The notes under the pieces: model-generated
Database searches by the model: none
Seen by the model: only the letters and a program-made list of their open reading frames with translations
Told to the model about the DNA's origin: nothing
Assembly: GCA_003290165.1 (NCBI GenBank)
Contig: QNQO01000602.1
Location: 372,001 to 436,000, forward strand
Origin: Berberis thunbergii
Taxonomy: Eukaryota; Streptophyta; Magnoliopsida; Ranunculales; Berberidaceae
Direction: 5' to 3'
Length of the DNA: 64,000 nt
Shown: one piece after another, positions 13,979-25,625 of the stretch
Numbering within the stretch: the stretch's first letter is position 1
Layout of the letters: every line of letters begins with the position of its first letter
Made by a program: the position numbers and the translations under genes

Positions 13979-16900
13979 GGGCATAATAAGGCTATTTTTA
14001 GTACCATATTTATATATATTTATATATATATATATATATATATAGCTATTACTTGTTAATTATGGTACTAATTGTTATTTTCGTGTTTGTGTAGGTTTCC
14101 AATTACAAGATTTTAAAATAGAAGCAAATTGGCACTTTAGAAATACTAGTTGCATAAGGAAACTACACAAACAAGGAAACCACCAAAGAAGGAAACTGAG
14201 AAGAAAACAATTATAAAAGGGACAATACCTGCCCTGAAGCAAGAATGCTTGCAACCACAGCAAGCCGTCACACCCATCATCACCCATCCATAGCCACACA
14301 TCCATCCATAGCCTCCATTTAGCAACCACCATCTCGCCACAGAACCCATCACATAACACTTCCACCAGACCGTCACCCATCTCGCAACAACTTCATCTCC
14401 TCCATCGTCTTCTCCTTGGACACCCGGCCACCATCACACACCGTCTGCCAAATCACAATCACAACCACACAACGCCCTTATGTTCACATAATTATTACAT
14501 AATATACCTCCTAATTTATATTTGTTAGTGTTTCGAATAGCGTATTTTAGTTTAATTATTTTATTTTTGTATTTTTGTAGGATTTGGAGTTTAAATGACA
14601 AAAGTGCATTAGCGTGGCAAATTTGGAAATTCATAGACAAATTGATGAAGTGAAGCGAGAGACACTCAAGCCAAAGATTAATAAAGAGAACCAAAGAAAA
14701 AAAATAAAGAAAAATTAGTTTTGAATTTTGGTGGAACAAAGAAGTGATATGGATGAACATAGCCAAACCCACCCTTCCTAGAAAAGAATTTAAACAAAAA
14801 GGGTGGTTTCCAATTATATTTGGTTTCCTTTTGTATTTGGTTTCCAATTGTATTTGGTTTCCAATTTATATTTGGTTCTCAATTTGTTTTTGGTTTCCAA
14901 TTATATATGGTTTCCAATTATATTTGGTTTCCAATTTGTATTTGGTTTTCAATTGGGTTTCCAATAAGGAGTTGTTTCTTTCAACCATAAATACAGCAAC
15001 GAAGAGGGAAGAGAGGACAATGAAGCAACAGCCGAGTACGCATTGCTAATCCACCACGCGCTGCCATGAAGCTCCACAGCGCTATTGCTGTCATCACCTT
15101 CACCATGTGTCACTAAACTCCACGCAAGGCGAAGAGATGAACTCCTAGATGTAACGCACTTAATTGGTATTTGATTTTCCATGTTGTTTATGATTTTCAC
15201 TTGTGTTTAATATAGGAGTTTATGTTATTTTAGTGACAAAGATTTCATCAACTTCTTCGTAGATTATTATTCCGGTGGTTGTTTTTTTCTTCTCCATATA
15301 AGCTTAGTCACATTTTTCTTATGTGTGGAATTTTTAAGGATCAATTGATTCCGGTAGGTTAGTTATATGTGATCGTTTTTATTACGTTATTGTCTCCGAA
15401 TATATCGTAAATTTAGGATATCACACATGACCAACCTTTGTGCTTTCTAGAAAAAAAGTGAAATCTAAAATCCATTTACATTAGAATATAATTGTGCATT
15501 AAAGATTTTTTTTTTCGATTATGTTGTTTGGGATGTGAAACACATAATTGAGTCATCATAGCGAATCAATACTAGTTGGCGCGTGAAATCTAGGAGGGAT
15601 TCTTTGAACCTTGTGATTTTTCTAAACTTAATTTTTATTAAACTAAATTCAATTTCATATTTTAAAATTACTAGAATTTCTTACATTTAGTTTCGCGTAG
15701 TTTTTCTTCCTAGACCTTGTTTTGTAGATCGCTTTTGCTCATGGGATCGACACCCCAATCTTTACTGCAATTGACCGTGTGTACTGTTTGAGTGTAATCA
15801 CACCCTCACACCACCGTCGATCCCTTTGTTCTCACTGCCAGCCTCTCTCTATGTCGACCACGTCCTTCTTCGCCTATCACTTTCCTACCCTCTCATTCTC
15901 AGCCACTGACGCCATCGTCTCTCCCCTGTTTCCGGATAGCACCACATACACAGAGCAGATTGTGAAGTGGAAGAAGCAGAGAACGAAGAGAAGCAGAGAT
16001 CAGAAGCTGAAGGAGCAGATCGTGAGCAGATCGTGTGAGGAAGGAGAAGGAAATATCTCTTCCTTTGTGCTATTCGCACCCCAGCTTTCACTCTCTACCA
16101 CCACGGATCAGGCGACAGTGTTTTGTTTCATCTCTTAACTCTTTCCCTTAGTTTTAGTTTCATATTTAATTATGTATTGTTATTCAAACATAATTAATAT
16201 GTCTAGCTAAACTTCTCTTAGTTAGGGGTGGATTCGAAGCCCCGAACATGTGTTTTATGAATTAATTGAATTTAATCTTCCTTGCTATTAGTGATTGTGT
16301 TTTGCTTAACTGCTTTATAGAGAACTTTTCTTTGTATGTTTGCTAAGGTGACCAACTTAGTAAGCATGCTAGGATCTGGGGCTAGAGTATATGAGAGTTT
16401 CACCTAATTGTTATAATCTTATACTCACAAGTAGTAAATACCAAGGAACGTTGGTAAGGTTAAGTAAAAACCTAGGTAAGAACAAGATGTTGATCATACT
16501 TGTAATTGCCTAATCATTGTTTATATTTTCCACAAAAATTAATAATCTTATATTGTTATTTAACTTGTGATTCCTGTTTAGATAACATGATAAGAATAGT
16601 TTGAAAGCAACGCTTAGTTTAATTCAACGAACTTGGGAAAATAATAATATTAATGCAGTGCGGTCACAGTTAATCTTGAGCATTATCTCTCACGAGTTAG
16701 CAAGTGATTATTGAAGATTGATTTATAAGAATATGTTTGGTATGCGGAGATAAATCCTTAGCTAATTTCTCATCTTTGCCATCCCTTTAGTTTTATTATC
16801 TTTATAGTAATTTTCGTAGTTATTTTCATAGTTTAATTTAGAAAATCCAATCCCCAATTATTTAATTATTGTCTTTTAGTTATTATTAGTGTTAATTGAC

Positions 16901-17008
16901 AAACCCTCTAATCCCCGGTCTAGAACGATCCTTACTTATTTTATACTTCAATCACAAAGTATGGTATTAAGTTGTGTGCTATTAAAATAGCGCATCACTA
17001 CCAAGATC
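13979..17008. mobile_element. 3.0-kb nested insertion in gag, unclassified
   Basis: Flanked by GATAG at 13974-13978 and 17009-17013. Joining the flanks restores the gag reading (LPPD-R-IDSF), and uninterrupted copy 2 reads TTTGATAGACTC at the same place, confirming the insertion. The ends (GGGCATAATAAGG...ACCAAGATC) are not TG..CA. Inside are a TA microsatellite at 14005-14043, CCATC-rich sequence, a TTTGGTTTCCAAT tandem array (14805-14970), and LTR-like stretches (for example GGGATCGACACCCC near 15743). I find no credible transposase or pol frame. A 5-bp duplication fits an LTR-type or unusual DNA element. Confidence 0.6.
14805..14970 (+). repeat. short-period tandem repeat, TATTTGGTTTCCAAT type
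   Basis: About nine units of 15-18 bp, each containing TTTGGTTTCCAATT with small length changes. The repeat keeps one frame open, giving a repetitive FPIIFGF-like peptide that is an artefact of the repeat rather than a gene. Confidence 0.85.
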
Positions 17009-18044
17009 GATAGATTCATTTCAGGCGCTGGCTACCGCCGTTATTATGAGGTTTATCGGCAGTCAACGGATGAGGAAGGGGGCCACACTATTTGCTCCAC
17101 ATCAAGCAAAATTTTGAGGAGAAAATAAGGGAATATGTTACTCGTTTCACTAATGAGTTAACCATGATTGATGGATGAAGTGATGACACGACCACTTCTA
17201 ATTTCACCGCCGGACTAAAAAGAGAAACTTTTTTCGATGCTCTGAACTTGGACCCCCGGAAGAACATGGCGATCCTACTGAGTACCACTCAGAAGCACAT
17301 CACTTTTGAGGAGATGATAGCCACTAGGAAGAAGAATGAATCCTAAAGAGAAGCCCATTAAAAAAGGCTAGAAAGAATGGAAGAAATGAGAGATGACAAA
17401 CTCTAGGAGAAAATCGTTCAGTCAAAGAAGCACTGAATTAATAGGAGGCCCGAATTCAACCAACAGGAACCGGGAAAGCCGCACACAACGAGACTCAGAT
17501 ATGAGTGAGTAACAAGCGTGATGAAAAACACTTACAAACCATACACAACCTTGAAGACCAGCTGAGCAAACATACTAAAACACATGAAGAAATGGGAAGA
17601 TGTCAACTAGTCATTCAAGATGAGAGGAAACCTCGAGGGGCGAGACAAAAGTAAATATTGTTCCTTCCATAAGGATCTCGGGCATGACACCGAAGACTGC
17701 TACTACTTGAAGGATGAAATTGAGCACTGGGTTCAAAGAGGATTCAAAGAATTCTTCGGGCTACATGACAAACAGTCTAAAAAGTAAAAAAAAGGCGAAC
17801 ACCATCACAGGATCAAAGGAACAACCCAGAGAACTGATATGCGCCTTACACTATGTAACGGGAGAAAGTGACCATTCGAGTCAACCAAATAGACAACCAG
17901 TAGCATCTCCCACTCGAACTTATCTATATAAAACCAAGAGCACCAAATACTGTCAAGCGAGACCAGATGAATCTATACAGGGACTCAAGCAAGGAACCCA
18001 AAGGAAGTTGACAATTTAAATGGGGGCCAAACAACATACAAAAT

Positions 18045-18300
18045 TCGAAGAAGCTTACAAGCTTAACCATTATCCATGATAAGGCCAACAATGCCTCCTA
18101 CATTACAAACAATGAAGACAACACGAACAAATTTCACAAATCGACGAACGAAACCTTGGCAGTAGGTACTGATGTGAGCATGATTGGACAATTTGGGACT
18201 ACGTTCTATTCCGCCCGCATGAACCAATCTGTCAATGACTCACACCCGATGAATCGATCAAAGAGCATTTCGAGTCCATTAGCTACCTCATGACAACAAT
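18045..18300 (+). pseudogene. captured HSP90 gene fragment in Gypsy copy 1
   Basis: Blocks in the order found in cytosolic HSP90: an AAGCTTAACCATTATCC...GATAAGGCCAACAATGCC stretch (18068-18102) matching the IHIIPDKANN coding region; ACTGATGTGAGCATGATTGGACAATTTGGG.. (18168-18210) giving [16 protein letters not shown]; and ATCAAAGAGCATTTCGAGTCC... (18257-18290) giving IKEHFESISYL, like the VKKHSEFISY region. Sequence between these blocks is shortened compared with the host gene. This copy is more eroded than the one at 39686, and no open frame spans it. It sits just after gag, where protease would be expected. Confidence 0.75.
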
Positions 18301-18639
18301 ACACGAACGACAAAACTACAGGGAACCATGGAGGAAGAAGTTACAACAAAAATGCTAAAGCAGAACAAATCAAGCAACAGTCAGAAAGATATAATGAAGA
18401 CTCTGTAACATAACTCTGTAAGAAAAACTATCACTATAGGTTATTAAACACATGAAATGGGATTATCAATAAAATTTCAAGTTCAAAACTTTCCATCTTA
18501 CACTCGAAATCATGGCACCAAAGCCAGATAATGAGAAGCAATCGACATACCAAGCCACAAACAAAACGTCAGGACATATAAGTCAAACACAAAACTTCTG
18601 GTCTGATCAACAACGAGGCTAAAAGGTTGGAAGAATCAG

Positions 18640-19260
18640 TCAACTAATTCAAATGAACTTCAAGTCGACTAACACGTAAGTTGGACGAAGTTAAAAGTTG
18701 GGAAGAATCAGCCAACTTATTCAAATAAACTTTGAGTCGACTAACAAGTCGGACAAACGAAGTTAAAAGTTGGGATGAATCAGACAACTTATTTAAACAA
18801 ACTTTGAGTAGACTAACACGTCGGACGAACGAATATAAAGTTGGGATGAATCAGTCAACTTATTAAAATAAACTTCGAGTCAGACAAACGAAGTTAAAAG
18901 TTGGGACGAATCAGTCAACTTATTCAAATAAACTTCAAGTCGACTAATACGTCGGACAAACGAAGTTAAAAGTTTGGACAAGTCGCTTATTCAAATAAAC
19001 TTCGAGTTGACTAATACGTCAAACAAACAGAGTTAAAAGTTGGGACAGATCAGTCAATTTATTCAAATAAACTTCGAGTCGACTAACAAGACGAACAAAC
19101 AAAGTTAAAAGTTGGGACGAATTAGTCAACTTATTCAAATAAACTTCGAGTCGACTAACACGTCGGACAAACAAAGTTAAAAGTTGGGACAAATCAGTCG
19201 ACTTATTCAAATAAACTTCAAGTCAACTGATACGTCAAACCAAAACATCTGGTCTAATCG
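18640..19260 (+). repeat. 72-bp tandem array in Gypsy copy 1
   Basis: Eight to nine units. The AAGTTAAAAGTTGGG landmark starts near 18688, 18760, 18832, 18891, 18963, 19029, 19102 and 19174, so most spacings are 72 bp with one of 59 and one of 66-67. Each unit carries GTCGACTAACACGTCGGAC and CAACTTATTCAAATAAACTT. A homologous 70-bp array occupies the same position in copy 2. Confidence 0.92.
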
Positions 19261-19649
19261 ACCAACAAAGTAAAAATTGGAGATATGCAATACAATTTAC
19301 TTCGACAACTACGACGGTCCTAAGAGAAGAAAGTCGGGAGTCAATACTTCTAAACACTTTGGCGTACGAATACACGAGAGTCCGAATGAGAAAAATCCCT
19401 CGATTGACAAGAACAAGAAAGACTTCGGATGGTCGACAAACAAACACAAAAACAGTTAAGCTGAGCTCATCAACACAAGATTGTAAAACACGAGTGGGGG
19501 CACAAAAGAATTGACAGGAAGAACGCACACATCATGTACAATGAGTCAACACACACAACCCAAAATAAGCCACGTCTTCGAAGAGAAAGCACGCGAAACA
19601 AAAATTAAATAAAATGTAATACAATATTGTCAAAAAGAAAAGTTTTTCA

Positions 19650-20785
19650 CAGTGTAGTTAAGGCGTTGAGGCGGCAGGGAGGCGGACGAGCTTGAAAATG
19701 CCTCAGAGGTGAGGCGGTAGGCGAAGCGGACGCCTCACTTCACTGAGGCAGTCTTTAACATTTTTTAAAGATTTTTTATTATAATAAATTTAAACACATT
19801 TAGATAAGTAATATTCATCATCATTTTGATAACTTGCATATGCCAATATGTACAAAAATTCATACAACTATTTAGAATTGAAATGGAAACATAATAAAGT
19901 TGCATAACATAGCAAAAAGATGCACTACATAAGTGCACTTAAACTTGCCTATCCACTAAATCACTAAAAAAGAAACAAATAAGAAAAACATCAAAGCATC
20001 ATGTAAACTAGTTCATCAACTTCTCATTGGTTTAACTTGGGAAATTTGAAACAGTGTTTGAAAAATTAATGGTTGAATTTGAAACAGTGTTTGGAAAATT
20101 GCAATTTGGTGAGGCATCGCCCGACAGGTCTCATTGGTTTAACTTTGGAAATTTGCACCAAATTTCGATCCATATGCTAAAATATTACGATCCATACACT
20201 GAAATATTACTTATTATTGTTTATTGTGAAGAAAAAAAACGCAGCAGAACATATCATATAAAAAAAGGAGCTGAACAGATCATATAAAAAAAACATAACA
20301 AATCATTAAAAAAAGGAGTAGAACAGATGATATAAAAAAGGAATAAAACAGATCTTAAAAAAAAAGGCAGTAGAACAGATCATATAAAAAACACAGCAAA
20401 AACTGCAGAACAGATCATATAAAAAAAACACAGGAAGGAAAGGGAAGAAGAAGAGGAAGGAGGAAGAAGAAGAAGAGAGGAAACATACTTGATATGAAAA
20501 GGCAACACCTAATTTGAAGGAGAGGAACCTGATTAGAAGGAGAAGAACACACACATCAACAACAATAGCCCCCAAGGAGTCGTTCTTTTGTCCAAAACTC
20601 TAAATACCCCCTCTTAACCTTAAAAGACAAGTGGGCTGCAATAGGCTTTTAGTTTTTAAGCTGTAAATGGGCTGAGGCGGTCCGAAGCAGACGCCTCACT
20701 TCACCGCTCCGCCCTGCATCATTTTGAGGCGTCTATTTGCCAAAACGCCTCAAGACGCGCCTAGGCGTCCACCTTAACAACACTA
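19650..20785. mobile_element. non-autonomous hAT element nested in Gypsy copy 1
   Basis: 1136 bp with inverted ends CAGTGTAGTTAAGGCG (left) and TAGTGTTGTTAAGGTG (right, read in reverse), 13 of 16 identical, and flanks GTTTTTCA / GTTTCTCA (8 bp, one mismatch). The subterminal regions are packed with GAGGCG and CGCCTC motifs. The empty site is visible in copy 2 near 41333-41350. The interior holds an AACAGATCATATAAAAAA repeat (20270-20440) and no transposase. Confidence 0.85.
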
Positions 20786-20799
20786 GTTTCTCATTCATA

Positions 20800-23230
20800 A
20801 AATCATTCCTTTAAGTCTGGAAAAGAAGAGTGTACATCTAGGAAAGGAGATGGAGAAGAAAACATAAAGTTCGGAGAAGATACAGTAGGAGCAACAAGAG
20901 CATCGGATGGAAGAGAAGCAATAACACCAACGGCAGAAGGAAACGAGGTTTTTTCATCAACAACATGACCAGAGGAGGGAGTCTGATCAAGAGAGAGAGG
21001 AGACAAAGTTCTCCCTTCACCTACGGGCGCTTGGGAAAACAAGAATACCTTCCTCAACATCTTCATCTTCGAAAACTTGATGAAATAAATGACGTACTCA
21101 AATAAATTGACATCATGCCCCTCAATATAGTCAAGAAGCTCGACTCGACCATCAACAATTCTCCTCCAATCTTCCACCTCCGCAATCCTCAACTTATCCT
21201 TAGTGGCAACACGCTCATTTTTTGTTGAAATCAGCTACCCTTCAGTAGGGTAGCATGGCTGAGATATCCAACTTCACTTCGTCAAGCATGACCATTAACT
21301 GTTCCACATGCCCTTCATCAATCCTACGATTGACAGATTGCTAAACTGCAAAACGAAAAACCTTATCATGGCCAGCTCTCTCAACAGATAACTCTTTCTC
21401 CAGCTCATCCAATCGTGCACGAGCCCCATCCAAATCAGCCTTCAAAGTTTCAAACTCCGCAACAGACTTATCTCACACAACTTTTGGTTCCCTTAAAGAG
21501 GCCAAAACAACCACAACTGCCTTCTCCATGCACTACGCCTTCAACACGTCAAATTGGCGAAGGACGTGAGAAAACTTCAACAATAGCACTGCCAATTTTG
21601 CTCAAGAGTAGCCACCTGACCATGACCAACCCTATACTCCAATCCCATCACCTTAACATAAGTGAGGCGATTCATCCCATCCATTATTTTCTTAAGAACA
21701 TAATCGAGATGGGTGCTAGGATCCAACACTAGCATCGAAGGTCATTCCACTTCTCACCTGTGCCATTCGTTGATCAACTTACACACACATCCTACACGTC
21801 ATGTCCTCTGGGTTGGGCTGCATCCAACTAATCCAAGGATGAAGGACACAGGGATCTAGAAGCACCGAGGAATCACTCCCAACAGTTGGAAGAGCGGGAG
21901 GAACAATAGTTATAATAGAAAAACCACTATTGCCTTCTCACTCCGAGATGGTCATAACAGGAGAAGAACGAGTATTGGTGGCAACATGAGTGGATGAATC
22001 TGAACGAGAGGGGGAAGAAACTAAGAGCCCTGCCACATCATTGACAACAATGGAAAGAGATTAAGGAGGAAGAACATCAAAATTCTTACTACAGTCATCA
22101 ACCTCCTTAGACCGCTCCACTGCCAGCCTAAGCATCTTATGATCGATAGCCTAAGGGTCGTCGTTAGATCATTCAACAACATCGAGAACACCATAAGCGA
22201 AGAAAAGCATATTTTCATTGTTTTCCAATGGACGAGTAGTCTCATTCTTACTCTTCTCCAGCACCAAGTTCATTTCCTCAACCTCTTGAAGAAATAAACA
22301 ATCCTCTTTTATGACCTCCCTACCAGAATAACTCAGATGAGGTACAGCCCGAACAACACCACAGGTTGAAAGTCGTTTCTTTTTTCGGAATGCGGTAGGG
22401 ATTCATTAATAATTGCTTTGATGGGCTAGCGGGTCTTGGGAGCTTCCTCTTCCTAGAAGTCGGGCCAGTAATAATGGTGCTAACAGGAGCATCAAGATCT
22501 GTAACATATTTGCTCGAAATCACTTCCCAATCAATGTTAGCATTACTAACACTAGCAGAGCCTGGTCCGCCTCGTTCATATGGTACAAGCAGCTACGCCT
22601 CCAAGATGTCCTAAGAAAAAATGCCTCCACGGGAAACACAGGAAACTTCAAAAATTGATCACTGATCATCTGTTCCTCCGCAGTTAACTGCAGATTATTC
22701 CATTTGTTAGGGACTTGAAATGGTTGTACGGAACTGAAAAAAAACAAAAAACCAGAACCTCGACCAATCTCTAATATCACCATTGAGCATCGCAAACCTG
22801 ATAGGAGAACGGAGGAATCAAATGTCCTTGTTCACCAGTAAACCAACCACCGAGTGCAAAATCGAAACCATCAAGGGAATGCCAGAGAGGATGGCCCTCG
22901 CATAAGTAGAAGCCATAACCCTCCAACCATTATGACCTATTTGAGCAGGAGAAATGCCTAAAAAATCAAGATATTCCCAAAACAACTTTGAAACTGGGAA
23001 TTGGAGGCCAAATACGAACATGCTTGGATAGAGTGCAATGTATCCAAACCTCGGAAGACAAGGACTATCATTCCGTCTAGGCAGAACAATCTCAAGGTCG
23101 AGTGGCAAGTTATAGCCAGAACGAACATCATCCACTGTCGTCTGAAAAGCTTTCTTGGGCAAGAAGTAAGCCTCACAAACAACAAATGCCTTACCGCTTA
23201 GAATATCACCAGTAGACATTGTTAAGGAAT
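20800..23230 (-). pseudogene. antisense accessory ORF of Gypsy copy 1 ('putative gypsy type transposon' domain)
   Basis: Read on the minus strand from about 23230, opposite to gag. The N-terminal part has GKAFVVCEAYFLPKK, LEIVLPRRNDSP, a YIALYPSMFVFGLQFPVSKLF block and FLGISPAQIGHNGWRVMAS. This pattern resembles the plant Transposase_28/'putative gypsy type transposon' domain, often found as an extra antisense ORF in Tat-lineage elements. Downstream are a basic SRKRKLPRPASPSKQ patch (about 22450), a Glu/Gln-rich coiled-coil zone and an acidic/Ser-Pro tail ending near 20803. Stops and shifts break it into pieces (23240-22818, 22795-22520, 22523-22320, 21192-20803). Its function in such elements is not established. 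Confidence 0.6.
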
Positions 23231-23538
23231 GGAATAGCAAGGAAAATGAAAAAAGATTAAAAAAAAAGCCCTAATCTCAAAAATGGCTTAAAGAGATAAA
23301 CGAATCAATCACGCCTACTTTTATAGAGTCGAGCAACGAAAAGACCACTCGTAAGACGACGTGCGAGATATGATGACTGCACAAAATCCCAAAATATGCG
23401 CAAAAAATGAATGGACACACAAGAGATCGGGATATCAACTCACTAAAAGCTGCTAACGGCATTAAATGCAAGGCAATGATGAAGTCAAAAAGTCCAATCA
23501 TCACCAAGTTAGTGGCCATGTCAGCATATCTACTAACT

Positions 23539-23553
23539 AAAAAGAGGAGTAGC
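23539..23553 (+). other. polypurine tract of Gypsy copy 1
   Basis: AAAAAGAGGAGTAGC lies directly before the 3' LTR. Copy 2 has AAGGGGGGAGTAGC in the same place (44213-44226). Confidence 0.7.
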
Positions 23554-24072
23554 TAATGATACATCAAATAAAACATACATCTCGGCCGCACACGTGGCAA
23601 ATACTGTCCATCACGAGGATCAAGTGTCCTAAGACCAGGCCGATGTATAAAGCCCCAAAAGGACAAATCTGGTCAAAGAAATCCCACCGTTAGAATAAAT
23701 CATAATCAAAGGCCCAATAAAGTTCTCCTTCAAGGGGGAGGAACATTACATAGAAAAAGAGTCGTGGAGGGAGTTATGCCTCCTCGAACGTGCCTTCATA
23801 AAAGGGGAGACCGTTACAAAGGACGTCTCCCCTTGTTGCTCCTCACATGCTTAAGTCACGTAGGGAATTAATTGCAACCATTATAAAAAGTAAAGGGAAC
23901 ATTCGACAAAGGTATGCAATTTTAACTGAGTTCTATCCAGTTTTATCTCCATCTCCAACTGAATTACTAACTTAAGCATCCGAGTGCCTTCGATCACTAA
24001 AAGGTGGTATTTGGCAATTTAACAATTATTTTGCAGGTTTTACTTATTGGAGACTCGATTTTTAACGCATCA
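23554..24072 (+). repeat. 3' LTR of Gypsy copy 1
   Basis: 519 bp, begins TAATGATACATCAAATAAAA and ends TTTTTAACGCATCA. It is clearly homologous to 12670-13208 but differs at many sites and small indels, pointing to an old insertion. Confidence 0.92.
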
Positions 24073-24339
24073 AAACTAATTGAGCATATTTATATTCGAC
24101 CCAACCATCAAAATCATAGATAGGTTTGAGGAATAAATTATCTATATTGACATCATTGAAACTAGATCATATTGATAAAAAACAATTGACTATAACGACA
24201 TCCTTGTTGTTATTATATATTGGCAAAGTCTTGTTTCATTTGCTTATAGATCATGTTTTGCTCTAGAAGCATTTGACTGAAGATTACACTTTGACGATCC
24301 TGAACAATTCATCTTCAAATATGAAAATGTATTAGGTTG

Positions 24340-25625
24340 TAGGGGTGGCCACGGTCTGGATCGGTTCCAAATTTGGAGGAACCTAACTCGAACCGTTTAA
24401 AATTAACGGATCTGGTCCGGTCCGAATTCCCTTATTTTGAACATTGGAACCAAACCTAACTCGAACCGTTTGGAACGGTTCGGTTCCTACTGTTCCAAAC
24501 GGTTCCAGGGAAGATCACGAATGGGCTTAGAGTTTTCTTAAGACTAAAAGCTTAGGGCCAGGGAACAATACAAAATTGTTGTGAATTAAGAACGTAACTT
24601 ATGTTTCTGATTAGAAGTGCAAAGAATCGCACAAAAAGTCACTAGAACGAAAAACAAACAACAACTAAGTTAATAAAATCGAATACTTATACAAGTACTG
24701 AATCAAACAACTTAATGCGAACAGTAATTAAATAAATAAATAAAAAGTGAGAAAACATGAATAGAAGGGAAGCGAACCATCAATAGCCTCTCTGGGTGTC
24801 TTGAATCCCAAACCAACGCTCTTGTAGAATCGATTCCCTCCCTTACTAGGCCTTTTCCTTTTTCCCGATTTCTTCGAGCTTCAAGGAAAAAAACCCAAAA
24901 CAAAGAAACAAAAACCCCAATAAATAATATAATTAAAATAAAATTACATCTAGGTCGGTCATCTGATTCTTACCACAAGAATACCTTGGGCTGCTTCAAG
25001 AAGGCCTTCTCCATCTACACAAAAGAAAACAAAAACGTCCTTATAGATCCAAACTAAAACAAAACCCTAGTGTTCATACATTAATGTTATAAGGAATCAG
25101 ATCTAGTGACTTCAAACAAACGAAGAGTGAGAGAGAGAAGAAAGAGAACATGTTCCGCCATGCTTGAGATAGAAGAGATTCGAAGTGAAGTTTATATTGT
25201 GTTCACTACTGCTCCTCCATGCTTGAGAGAGAACCTATTCCGCCATGCTTGAGAGAGAGAACAAAGCCCATTGCGAGAGGATGCGAGAGGGGGAGGCGGC
25301 CTGCGGGTGCTCACTTCTCTTCTCCTCTGCGGCTACGGGTGCTAAAGACTAAAGAGTCTTAGTTACTTTGGCTTGGCTAAAGACTAAAGAGTAAATAGTC
25401 TTAGTTCCATATTTAGGTTTTTAGTTTTACTAATGTGATTTGAAACGGGTCCAACTCAGACCGTTTCTTTTTTAAAAATAGGAACCGGGATCGGACCGTT
25501 TTATAACGGACCCGGACCGATCCGAACCATATCTAAAAACACATAATTAAAATCCGGACCGTTTAGAGCAAAATGGTCTGGTTCGATTTGAACCCGCGGA
25601 TCCTCGACCCGTTTGCCCACCCCTA
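24340..25625. mobile_element. non-autonomous hAT element, TAGGGGTGG ends
   Basis: About 1286 bp with inverted ends TAGGGGTGGCCACGG and, read in reverse from the right, TAGGGGTGGGCAAACGG. It is flanked by an identical 8-bp duplication TTAGGTTG at 24332-24339 and 25626-25633. The subterminal GAACCGTTTGGAACGG and GGTCCGGTCC motifs match the element at 4415-5362 in reverse. The interior (24560-25400) differs from that element and contains GAGAGA-rich sequence and a triplicated CCATGCTTGAGA motif near 25160, 25219 and 25247. No transposase is present. Confidence 0.88.

Larger units (their letters stand above)
13315..18000 (+). pseudogene. gag of Gypsy copy 1, broken and interrupted by a nested element
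   Basis: A gag-like frame runs to 13978 and includes FTPPKFEAYDDTTGPTDHL, the usual start of the Gypsy gag core. It resumes at 17009 after a 3-kb insertion with IDSFQ-ALATAVIMRF and further core blocks, in shifting frames with stops. A knuckle-like segment [20 protein letters not shown] (about 17652-17712) matches the C-x2-H-x-GHDTEDC pattern of Tat-lineage gag proteins. After it comes a lineage-specific tail (LICALHYVTG...). No protease follows. The copy 2 gag has the same order at 38650-39610. Confidence 0.75.
12670..24072 (+). mobile_element. non-autonomous Tat-like Gypsy LTR retrotransposon, copy 1, full length with two nested insertions
   Basis: Bounded by two LTRs in the same orientation with matching ends (TGATGATACATC...GCATCA type) and near-identical 5-bp flanks, ATACT before and AAACT after. 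Order inside: primer site 13210, gag (13300-13978 continuing at 17009-17990), HSP90-derived block (18045-18300), 72-bp tandem array (18640-19260), antisense ORF (23230-20800), polypurine tract 23539. A 3.0-kb unit at 13979-17008 and a 1.1-kb hAT element at 19650-20785 are later insertions; removing both leaves about 7.2 kb. No protease, reverse transcriptase or integrase motif was found in any frame, so movement would need enzymes from another element. gag carries stops and frameshifts, so the copy is dead. Confidence 0.85.

Noticed and set aside
14744..15049. protein with repeated FPIIFGF units
   Set aside because: The frame follows a short tandem DNA repeat inside a nested element. The peptide repeats are a by-product.
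16917..17008. CACTA-type terminus (CACTAC near 16996)
   Set aside because: The motif points the wrong way for a 3' end, and the flanking duplication is 5 bp (GATAG), not 3 bp.
18640..19260. CRISPR array
   Set aside because: Units are direct repeats with no distinct spacers, in a plant retrotransposon. Spacing is uniform along the whole 72 bp.
20306..20575. hydrophobic Phe/Ser/Leu-rich protein on the minus strand
   Set aside because: It is translated from AAAAAAGGAGTAGAACAGATC-type repeats and AGGAAG runs inside the hAT element, so it is an artefact of low complexity.
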